A stretch of 64,000 nucleotides of DNA, taken from positions 43,445-107,444 of the forward strand of contig NZ_LMKA01000112.1 of assembly GCF_001421435.1 (NCBI RefSeq), given 5' to 3'. The notes beneath the pieces are model-generated. The model made no database searches. It was not told the DNA's origin and was given only the letters and a program-made list of their open reading frames with translations. Both the position numbers and the translations under genes were made by a program. The stretch is from Chryseobacterium sp. Leaf201 (lineage in GTDB: Bacteria; Bacteroidota; Bacteroidia; Flavobacteriales; Weeksellaceae). The first letter of the stretch is position 1; every line of letters begins with the position of its first letter. Below are positions 44,082-51,113 of this stretch, piece by piece.

Positions 44082-46097
44082 TTAAGATTTTTTCCGGCCT
44101 GTTTTCGGAATGGTGAACCAAAAGGTGCTTCCTTCTCCTATTTTGCTGTCTACTCCTATTTTACCTGAATGTTTCCTGATGATTTCCGAACAGATATACA
44201 ACCCAAGCCCTAAACCGGAATATGATTTTCCTGAATGGTCAGCACGGAAATAGCGTTCAAACAGGTGGGGAACCACAGATTCTGCAATGCCATCGCCGAA
44301 ATCCTGCACGGAAATTTTCACATCATCACCGGATAACTCCGTAAGAATATGGATCTCCCCGGAATCTTTTGCATATTTTACTGCATTGTTGACGAGGTTG
44401 ATCACTACCTGCTCAATCCTGTGTTCATCCGCATCTATTTCAAGAGATTCATCACCTTTTAAAACTACATGGTAATGGCCGTCATGCGTTACATGGCTGC
44501 AGTTTTTCAGCATAGCATGCAGGTTAAAGGTATTATATTCCAGCATCAGTTGGTCCTGTCCCAGCTTGCTCATATTTAAGAGGTCATCAATCAGCATGCC
44601 CATTTTCTGGATGCCTTTATCAGACTGTTCAATAAGTTTCACATGGGTCTGGGAATACGGCAGTTCCTTGATGCGGTTCAGAAGCTGTATGGATGCTTTT
44701 ACAGCGGTAAGCGGTGTTTTCAGTTCATGGCTGGCCACACTCAGGAAGTCGTCTTTACGCTGTTCGGCCAGTTTTTTATCCGTGATATCAACCGTCATTC
44801 CTACAATCCTGTCTGCCATGCCATTTTCATCATATCTCGGACGGCCATAGGACTGCAGCCAGTGGATAGAATCATTTTTCCACTGTACGGGATATTCTGC
44901 TTTATATATCCCTTTTGTTTTTACCGCTTCTCTTACCTGATGCATTACGGGCTCCCTATATTCTGGAAGTATCGCTGTAAAAAGATTAGAAAAATTAAAC
45001 TCTTCATCAGAAAGATATCCGAAATTATATTTAAACTGAGCGGTGCTTTCCATAGCTCCTGTGGCAAGATTAACTTCGGTATAACCAAGTCTTCCGGCAT
45101 CCAGTGCAATTTCCAGGCGGTTTTTGATTTCAATGACAGATTCACGGGCTTTTACCTGCTCGGTCACATCACTGGCCACGATAAGGATAGAAATACTTTT
45201 CCTGTGTTCATCCTGTATCGGCTGATACGCAAAATTCAGGTACCGCTCACTGAGTTTCCCGTTGTACTCTATCATGGCTTTGATCTCTTTTCCTTCATAA
45301 GGCTTTCCTGTTGCATACACGCCGGCAAGCATCTCCATAAAAGGCTGTCCTTTCAGTTCGGGAACTGCTTCTTCCAGAGGCATGCCTATGATGGAACGGT
45401 CTTTATTCCATACCTGGAGCACCATATCGTTTGCAATATTCACTTCAAAATTCCCGCCGCTTACGGATGCCATGGCTACAGGTGCTTTTTCAACCAGGGT
45501 TTTAAAGCGTTTTTCATTTTCAGTAAGGGTATGGTTGGCAGTCAGGAGTTCCATTCTGGCCTGGCGGAGTTCAACGTTTGTGGCGAAGAGCTCTTCATGT
45601 TTGGAGATCAGGTCTTCATTGGTGGTCAGGTATTCTTCATTCAGGGCCGAAAGATTATTGATCAGGCCCTGTTCAGACCTGGACTTTTCTTCCACCATTC
45701 TCAGGGCGCGGTTCCTTTCTGTAACTTCAGATGCCGTATTCAGAATAAACTCGGTTTTTCCGCTTTCATCGGTAATCGCCTTGTATTCAAAATCAAAATA
45801 AAATTTGCGGAGCACTCCATCTACCTTCAGTACGGCCGGGTAATCTTTGGCGGTAAAAGTTTCCCCTGAGCGCCATACTTCCTGTAAAATATCATGGAAA
45901 GGCTGATCATGAAGTTCGGGGATGGCACTCAACAGGTCTTTTCCCACTACACTCCTGTCTTTGCCCCAGAATTTCAGCATAGCATCATTGGCACTGATGA
46001 TCCTCATATCATCGCCTGTATATACCGCTGTTGCGTTGGGGGAATGGAAAAGTACGGACAGCAGTCTGTCTGGCTTGATCTGGTCTGGAGCGTTCAT
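44082..46097 (-). CDS. Three-PAS sensor histidine kinase
   Basis: This 671-residue soluble kinase has PAS domains at about 10-125, 195-315 and 325-440, a coiled coil at 130-195, HisKA with H457 in SHELKTP and HATPase_c to the end (GLGLGLYICSE). It lacks a receiver. The second PAS is clearly paralogous to the first PAS of the kinase at 31213 (shared APVA, ANDM-L-VW, IGMPL-A-PEL-GQP pattern). A -7 element lies 17 bases before the start codon. Signal and partner regulator are unknown. Confidence 0.93.
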   Translation of the reverse strand: MNAPDQIKPDRLLSVLFHSPNATAVYTGDDMRIISANDAMLKFWGKDRSVVGKDLLSAIPELHDQPFHDILQEVWRSGETFTAKDYPAVLKVDGVLRKFYFDFEYKAITDESGKTEFILNTASEVTERNRALRMVEEKSRSEQGLINNLSALNEEYLTTNEDLISKHEELFATNVELRQARMELLTANHTLTENEKRFKTLVEKAPVAMASVSGGNFEVNIANDMVLQVWNKDRSIIGMPLEEAVPELKGQPFMEMLAGVYATGKPYEGKEIKAMIEYNGKLSERYLNFAYQPIQDEHRKSISILIVASDVTEQVKARESVIEIKNRLEIALDAGRLGYTEVNLATGAMESTAQFKYNFGYLSDEEFNFSNLFTAILPEYREPVMHQVREAVKTKGIYKAEYPVQWKNDSIHWLQSYGRPRYDENGMADRIVGMTVDITDKKLAEQRKDDFLSVASHELKTPLTAVKASIQLLNRIKELPYSQTHVKLIEQSDKGIQKMGMLIDDLLNMSKLGQDQLMLEYNTFNLHAMLKNCSHVTHDGHYHVVLKGDESLEIDADEHRIEQVVINLVNNAVKYAKDSGEIHILTELSGDDVKISVQDFGDGIAESVVPHLFERYFRADHSGKSYSGLGLGLYICSEIIRKHSGKIGVDSKIGEGSTFWFTIPKTGRKKS

Positions 46098-46114
46098 ATC
46101 GGATTAAGAATATT

Positions 46115-46122
46115 CAAATATA
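46115..46122 (-). promoter_or_regulatory. Probable -7 element of the three-PAS kinase gene
   Basis: On the minus strand this reads TATATTTG, a match to TAnnTTTG, 17 bases from the start codon. The RsbQ-like gene at 56339 has the same element at nearly the same distance. Confidence 0.55.
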
Positions 46123-46360
46123 ACCATAAAAACATCATACAGCATTTTGCCTCCTGTTATTCTTCACTGTCTGAGGAAAAATCACAGGTTTAAAATTTAC
46201 AAATCAATTTCATGTTTCAGGTAAATCTGATTGTTGGCATATTCAATTAACCTGCCTATTTATCCTCAAAATATACCTGATTGAATAACAGGCTGTAACA
46301 GTGTATTATAATAAAATATCCTTCCAAAAACAGAAGGATACTTATCATATGTTATTAAAA

Positions 46361-46699
46361 TTAATTCAGTTTTTCTGCGGTAATGTATATTCTTCCCTGG
46401 TCATCATTCCAGGAAGGGCCTTTTACGGTAATTGCATCTCCCACCTGATAGCGTTTGTAGATACTTCCGCTTTTCTGGAGGTTAATCATGCTGATGGTTG
46501 CGGTATATTCTTTTCCGCCGGCATCCCTGATGGTTGCCATGTAACCGTCTTTACCGTTTTCGATATGGGTAATGGTTCCGCTTGCCGATATTATCATTTT
46601 ATCATCTGCAGAATTTGCCTGAGCCGTTTTATTTGCTGTACAGTTTGTCATGCTGAAAGCACCGAATACCAAACCTCCCAAAAGAATTATTTTTTTCAT
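46361..46699 (-). CDS. Small exported protein, possible OB-fold
   Basis: This 112-residue protein has an N-terminal signal (KKIILLGGLVFGAFSMTNC), which ends in a Cys and may be a lipoprotein signal, although the lipobox is weak. The mature part (TITHIENGKDGYMATIRDAGGKEY; VGDAITVKGPSW; GRIYITAEKL) alternates strands as in small OB-fold or NfeD-like domains. I chose the ATG at 46699 over 46711. It stands alone and has no known function. Confidence 0.7.
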   Translation of the reverse strand: MKKIILLGGLVFGAFSMTNCTANKTAQANSADDKMIISASGTITHIENGKDGYMATIRDAGGKEYTATISMINLQKSGSIYKRYQVGDAITVKGPSWNDDQGRIYITAEKLN

Positions 46700-47095
46700 G
46701 ATTATGATCATTTTATTGTTGACGATTATTTTTAAAAAACTGTTAACTTTTGATTTAATTTTTACATTGAGAATCCAGCCTCTTCAAAAAATTGTATACA
46801 CTTACGTTTCATTAAAGTAAATTTTAAGGGTTATAGAAAGGGCACTTAAATTTTGAAAATCTTTGATTTTCGTCTAAGTGAACTTAAATAACCGGATTCA
46901 GCAAAAACTTAAAATAACTTAAGTGTTTTAAATAAGTTTAAAAATAAAGCTCAAATGCTGTACCAAACCTTCTGATATAAATTCGTAAAATTAAACCAAT
47001 AACAAAATTCATCAACATTATCAGATTAGAAAATACTGTCTAACTTTATGGCAGAGAAATTATTTTTACTTTATTAAAGTAACTTTTAACTGATT
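46700..47095. other. AT-rich intergenic region with repeated ACTTAA motifs
   Basis: This stretch holds an outer CACTTA/TAAGTG stem (46843-46848, 46875-46880) around an inner GAAAATC-TTT-GATTTTC hairpin (46855-46871). Several further ACTTAA or TTAAGT copies follow to about 46940. No gene is seen. Confidence 0.45.
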
Positions 47096-47451
47096 ATGGA
47101 TAAAGAAACAGCCGGCTATATATAACGTATTTCAGGAACCTGATAACAGATGATGAGGATCTGGCATTAAAATACCATATATATACGTATAAAAGTGACG
47201 GCAATGATAAATTAAGAAAAATAATGACTGACCGGGGCTGGATCAGTGAGAGACCTGAGATAAAAGAATTTCTTAAAAACGGGTATGAGGAATTTGAATT
47301 AAATGCAGCAAAACGCATCATGAAAGAAACGCCTGAAAAAGTTCTCCTGAACAATTGTCCGCAATGCAACAGGCTTGCAAGAACGCCTTACGCAAAGCAG
47401 TGCAGATATTGTACTTACAGCTGGCACAACCTTAACTCTGTACAGGATTGA
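47096..47451 (+). pseudogene. Frameshifted small zinc-ribbon-like gene
   Basis: An ATG at 47096 gives MDKETAGY then a stop in a TATATATAA run. The next frame, open from 47104, reads on coherently (TYFRNLITDDEDLALKYHIY ... RGWISERPEIKEFLKNGYEEF) to the stop at 47451, ending with CPQC and CRYC, a probable zinc ribbon. The joined product would be about 118 residues. The downstream part could still start at the ATG at 47224 (75 residues). A one-base loss or two-base gain in the TA run explains it; sequencing error is possible. Confidence 0.6.
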
Positions 47452-47493
47452 TTATCTTCATTAAACAATAATGGATTGTTTTGTATGAAGAAT

Positions 47494-47520
47494 AAAAAAA
47501 GGCAGAGAAACTTCCCTGCC
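47494..47520 (-). terminator. Terminator of the two-gene beta-propeller operon
   Basis: The minus-strand transcript reads GGCAGGGAAGTTTCTCTGCC followed by seven T residues: an 8- to 9-bp stem with one G-U pair. Confidence 0.85.
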
Positions 47521-47550
47521 CTGATTTATTATAAAAATAACCTGCTGTTT

Positions 47551-48516
47551 TTATCTTGGCAATGGCATCAGCCGTGCATGCTGGATGGCAAATTTCCTGG
47601 AAGGAACAGAAGTACTGTCAGTTAATTCAGTAAACTTAGCGTTCATTACCCAAACTTTATCTTTTGCTTTTGTAGCAGTAGACGGATAGGTAAAACGGTC
47701 GGCCACCAGAGTGGATGCCGATAATTTTGCAGAAGACCAGTTGTCTTCTGAAGTCAGCTCATAAATTTTATCGCTTCCTCCATTCTGTACCACCACAAGC
47801 TTTTGATTATCAGTGAGCAATAATCCGTCACCATTGACAAAAAACTGCTCTGTAGATACTTTCGCTATATTTTTAGAATTATTGAGATCTATTTTATATA
47901 GGGTTCCCGTACCGCTGCTTACGGTAAGCAGATAGCCGGACGGATGGTATACGATTCCGTTCAGGCCGATGCCTTTTGTTTTAAAAAGCGGACTGTCTGC
48001 AAAAACCGATGCCTTGCCACCGGGCGTTACTTTATAAATCACATTAGCAAAACTGTCCGTAACATAAGCGTTCTGCTGGCTGTCAAAAGCAATATCATTG
48101 GGAAAATGCTCTCCCTGAACCAATCCTGCAAGATCAATATCATCTGTTTTTTTTCCTGTTGCTATGTCAATCCCCACCAGGCGGGCCATTTTTTTACGCG
48201 TGTCCGGTGAAGTAAATTTGCTGTAATTGGCATCCCCGATGCACGCAAACAGTCGTTTCCCATCCGGATGTACTTTCACACCGTAACTCGACTTGAATGT
48301 AGGATCGTTATTCAGGATACTGTAAGCACCGGCAGGCGTTACTTTACCGATACTTCCGAGTCTTGCCGAAGAAACAAAATAAGTATCTGAATTGCTGTCA
48401 TACTCAATTCCTTCGGGATAGGCTTCGGGTGCGTTAAACTCTATTCTCGCTGTAGGCTGGTCCGGAATGGCTGCCGCACATCCTACGAACAGCGCACATA
48501 CTATTATTTTTTTCAT
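47551..48516 (-). CDS. Exported SMP-30/gluconolactonase-like beta-propeller protein
   Basis: This 321-residue protein has a lipoprotein-like signal (CALFVGC, Cys13) and repeated propeller blades (YPEGIEYDSNSDTYFVSSA; PNDIAFDSQQNAYVTDSF; LNGIVYHPSGYLLTVSS). The DxSN-type calcium site of true gluconolactonases is replaced by TDSF here, so enzymatic activity is uncertain. It lies six bases downstream of the PQQ-type dehydrogenase gene and is cotranscribed with it. It may be a periplasmic partner for a sugar-acid lactone or an unknown ligand. Confidence 0.8.
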   Translation of the reverse strand: MKKIIVCALFVGCAAAIPDQPTARIEFNAPEAYPEGIEYDSNSDTYFVSSARLGSIGKVTPAGAYSILNNDPTFKSSYGVKVHPDGKRLFACIGDANYSKFTSPDTRKKMARLVGIDIATGKKTDDIDLAGLVQGEHFPNDIAFDSQQNAYVTDSFANVIYKVTPGGKASVFADSPLFKTKGIGLNGIVYHPSGYLLTVSSGTGTLYKIDLNNSKNIAKVSTEQFFVNGDGLLLTDNQKLVVVQNGGSDKIYELTSEDNWSSAKLSASTLVADRFTYPSTATKAKDKVWVMNAKFTELTDSTSVPSRKFAIQHARLMPLPR

Positions 48517-48522
48517 AAAGTT

Positions 48523-49701
48523 TTATTTTTTCTTGATACTGTACAAAACGCCGTTTGCGTCATCAGAAATAAACACGGTGCCGGATGAAGTAATTGCTAC
48601 TCCTGCCGGACGGCCGAACCTGGTTTTACCTTTAAGGAAACCTGTCAGAAAATCTTCTGCACCTGCCGGCTTGCCGTTGACAAACGTTACACGCTGTACC
48701 TTAAAACCTACAGGCTTACTGCGGTTCCAGGAACCGTGCCAGTTAACAATCGCATCCCCGCTGTAAGGTGAACCGGCAGGAAAAAACTTGAAGCCGATCG
48801 GTGCCATATGGGCCTGGAATTCCATTACGGAAGGCTCGGTATTCTCTGCCAGCTTTTCTTTGCTGTCTCCCGCAGGGTCTTCCCTGGTTTGGTCTACCTC
48901 TCTTTTTGCGTAAACAAACGGATAGCCGTAATTTTTGTTTTCCTTGATCTGGTTCAGTTCTTCAGGCGGCCAGTCATCTCCTTTGGCATCACCGCCGTTG
49001 TCCATTCCCCAGAACTCGCTGGTCTGCGGATGCCAGTCGAAACCGATGGTATTCCGGAGGCCAGACGCAAAAATGGTTCTCTTCCAGGTAACCGGGTCGA
49101 CCTGTACAATAGAAGCTGCTTCACGGTCACTCTCTTTACAGTCGTTACACAGGGTTGCAATTGAAATGTACAGCTTGCCGTCCGGACCGAAATCCATGGT
49201 TCTGTTCGGATGCTGGCCGGCGCTTGGCATGTCTTTAAACAGCATTTCTTTACCGCTCAGTGTTCCGTCTGTATTCATTTTATACCTTCGCAATTCATTA
49301 TTGTTGCAGAGATACATCCATCCGTCTTTCATGGTAATGCCGTGCACGCCTTTGAATTCTGCCACTACGGTTCTGATATCATCGAATTTACCGTCGTTGT
49401 CGGTATCTTTCAAAAGGAGTACATCTCCCGTATCACGGCGTGTAATGTACATATTTCCGTTGGGTGTGTGGTACAGCATCCTTGGCTTCCCAAGTCCGGA
49501 GGCAGCTATAGAAACCTCCCATCCTTCGGGGACTTTAAGGAGTTTTACCATTTCGGGGACAAAGTCAAGATGTTCCGGATATTTGGTGGAATGCGTAATT
49601 TTAGTAACATCTCCCGGAGGGGTACCGCGCTGTGCCGATGCATTTGAAAATACAAGAGCGGCGACCACGGGAATAATTCTGAAAATAGTTTTACTGCTCA
49701 T
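48523..49701 (-). CDS. PQQ-dependent sugar dehydrogenase-like protein (sorbosone dehydrogenase family)
   Basis: This 392-residue exported protein has a signal peptide (VVAALVFSNASAQ) and a six-bladed propeller: GLGKPRMLYHTPNGNMYITRR is near 70, MDFGPDGKLYISIA and GLRNTIGFDWHP near 170-210, and NKNYGYPFVY follows. These match the soluble GDH/sorbosone dehydrogenase family. The Arg and His positions expected around PQQ are present in part. No PQQ synthesis genes lie in the window, so cofactor use is not shown. It heads an operon with the SMP-30-like gene. Confidence 0.85.
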   Translation of the reverse strand: MSSKTIFRIIPVVAALVFSNASAQRGTPPGDVTKITHSTKYPEHLDFVPEMVKLLKVPEGWEVSIAASGLGKPRMLYHTPNGNMYITRRDTGDVLLLKDTDNDGKFDDIRTVVAEFKGVHGITMKDGWMYLCNNNELRRYKMNTDGTLSGKEMLFKDMPSAGQHPNRTMDFGPDGKLYISIATLCNDCKESDREAASIVQVDPVTWKRTIFASGLRNTIGFDWHPQTSEFWGMDNGGDAKGDDWPPEELNQIKENKNYGYPFVYAKREVDQTREDPAGDSKEKLAENTEPSVMEFQAHMAPIGFKFFPAGSPYSGDAIVNWHGSWNRSKPVGFKVQRVTFVNGKPAGAEDFLTGFLKGKTRFGRPAGVAITSSGTVFISDDANGVLYSIKKK

Positions 49702-49720
49702 ATTTATAATTTAAATAAAT

Positions 49721-49741
49721 CAGGCTGCAATATGCAGCCTG
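49721..49741 (-). terminator. Hairpin terminator after the DUF892 gene
   Basis: CAGGCTGCA-ATA-TGCAGCCTG is a perfect 9-bp hairpin between the DUF892 stop and the dehydrogenase start. ATTTATTT follows on the minus strand, so termination is plausible but may be leaky. Confidence 0.7.
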
Positions 49742-49753
49742 ATGTGTGTTAAT

Positions 49754-50320
49754 TTATTCCTGGTCCTGATCTTCATCAGCCGCTTCAAAGTTAATTGAGT
49801 TGTATGCAGATTCAGTCAGTATCGAGTCAGCTTCTTTTTCTTCTGCCAGTGTAGCCTCCAGCAATGAAGCGATTTCGTCTTCACCCAGTGTTCTTGCGAA
49901 TGCAGCCAGCGTACCGTAAGATGCTATTTCATAATGTTCTATTTTCTGAGAAGCGGAAATAATTCCCGCGTCACGCACCGGGCCTTCTTCGGTTTCTTCC
50001 ATAATGCTCTCTCCTTCTTTAATCAGCCCTTCCATGGCATCACATTTTTTGCCGCGGTTGGATTCCCCCAGTATTTCAAAAATCTGTTCCAGTCTCTGAA
50101 CCTGGCCTTCCGTTACGGCAACATGCTCTTCAATAGCAGCGGCCAACTTGGGTTCGCTTGCATTTTTAGCCATTTTAGGCAGTGCTTTCAGCAAAGCTCT
50201 TTCGGCATACACAATGTCTTTAAGTTCATCAACGAACAGTTCTCTAAGGCCTTCGGCAGCAGAAGATTTTGCAGTTACTTTACGGGCAGCTCTTCCATCC
50301 TGGGTGTCTGTCTTTTTCAT
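49754..50320 (-). CDS. DUF892 (YciE/YciF-like) ferritin-like protein
   Basis: This 188-residue helical protein has the family's LRELFVDELKDIVYAERALL start, EEHVAVTEGQVQRLEQIFE, KCDAMEGLIKEGE and QKIEHYEIASYGTLAAFAR motifs, with the Glu/His pairs that form a di-iron site. Family members respond to general stress and may store or scavenge iron or peroxide. A basic N-terminal tail of about 20 residues precedes the domain. It appears monocistronic; the 793-base gap upstream is shared with the divergent surface-protein operon. Confidence 0.92.
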   Translation of the reverse strand: MKKTDTQDGRAARKVTAKSSAAEGLRELFVDELKDIVYAERALLKALPKMAKNASEPKLAAAIEEHVAVTEGQVQRLEQIFEILGESNRGKKCDAMEGLIKEGESIMEETEEGPVRDAGIISASQKIEHYEIASYGTLAAFARTLGEDEIASLLEATLAEEKEADSILTESAYNSINFEAADEDQDQE

Positions 50321-50709
50321 ATTATTTATTTAAATGGTTTGTGCTGTAATAAATACAAATCTGATACCTTAGTAGATATATAGCTTACTTTGTGGTATTT
50401 TTTATAGAAAAAAAAATCAATAAACAACATCTTTACGGAGATAAAAAGCACTGTTTCATTACATCTATTATCAGATTGAACAGCAGTAGAAGACATCCTG
50501 AAAACAATGGTTATCATCAGTAAAATATAAGCGGATTTCCTCAGGTACGGTTGATTTGAATTTCAGACAGATTATATCAGACAATTCAGATCTGACATCT
50601 TTTTAATATTAATGGTAAGTTGGACCGGCCATCATCTGAACTGCTACTTAAATTCACGCCTCAGGGATACCACAAAGACTGCATTTCCAAGATTTCATGA
50701 TCATAAAAA

Positions 50710-50741
50710 CGTATCATTATCCGTAAAATGATAATCTTACG
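50710..50741. promoter_or_regulatory. Imperfect 32-bp palindrome, operator candidate 1
   Basis: CGTATCATTATC and GATAATCTTACG are inverted repeats matching at 10 of 12 positions with an 8-base spacer. A related site lies 98 bases downstream. Confidence 0.5.
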
Positions 50742-50810
50742 CCTTCAAATACAAAAATCACTAATTACTGATATACAGCATCTTACAATAGTCAATTTTA
50801 CTATATCGTG

Positions 50811-50838
50811 TACCATTATCAGCAAAATGATAAGTCAT
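50811..50838. promoter_or_regulatory. Palindromic site, operator candidate 2
   Basis: ATTATCA and TGATAAG flank a six-base spacer (GCAAAA). The 28-base block is about 75 percent identical to the one at 50713-50740. It lies roughly 30-50 bases above the -7 element, a normal activator position. Confidence 0.5.
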
Positions 50839-50865
50839 TTCTTAAAACCTGCTGAACATAAGGGT

Positions 50866-50873
50866 TAATTTTG
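50866..50873 (+). promoter_or_regulatory. Probable -7 element of the surface-protein operon
   Basis: TAATTTTG matches TAnnTTTG. It would give a 5' leader of about 240 bases before the ATG at 51114. No clear -33 element is seen, consistent with an activated promoter. Confidence 0.5.
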
Positions 50874-51113
50874 CATCTGTAAATCCTACATATGAAAAAG
50901 TAGGAATTGATACTCTTTCTGCACTGTTCTAATGCTCAATACATAATAATCTTTTTATGACAACCCCTGATTCCGGGCGGGCTGATCTGTGAAAAAAAAC
51001 ACAGCCGTTAAGCCTGTAATAATGATCCGTGAAAAAGGAATAAAATCTTATGATTAATAAATTGAATTAAAAATATTCACAGCAATTATACAAACCAACA
51101 TTAAAAAAAACCA

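Larger units (their letters stand above)
50321..51113. other. Long control region upstream of the surface-protein operon
   Basis: About 790 bases without a credible gene separate the DUF892 gene from a 959-residue surface protein gene. It carries two related imperfect palindromes (50710-50741, 50811-50838), a -7 element at 50866-50873 and a leader of about 240 bases with a small hairpin (50884-50906). Confidence 0.6.

Noticed and set aside
44643..45869. A 408-codon open frame on the plus strand
   Set aside because: It lies fully antisense to the three-PAS kinase. Its translation has no recognisable family, is unusually rich in His, Phe and Cys, and fits a codon shadow.
48935..49714. A 259-codon open frame antisense to the PQQ-type dehydrogenase
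   Set aside because: Ser/Pro-rich shadow of a strong gene on the opposite strand.
50326..50517. A 63-codon minus-strand frame in the surface-operon control region
   Set aside because: AT-rich composition, no family features, and overlap with the DUF892 upstream region.
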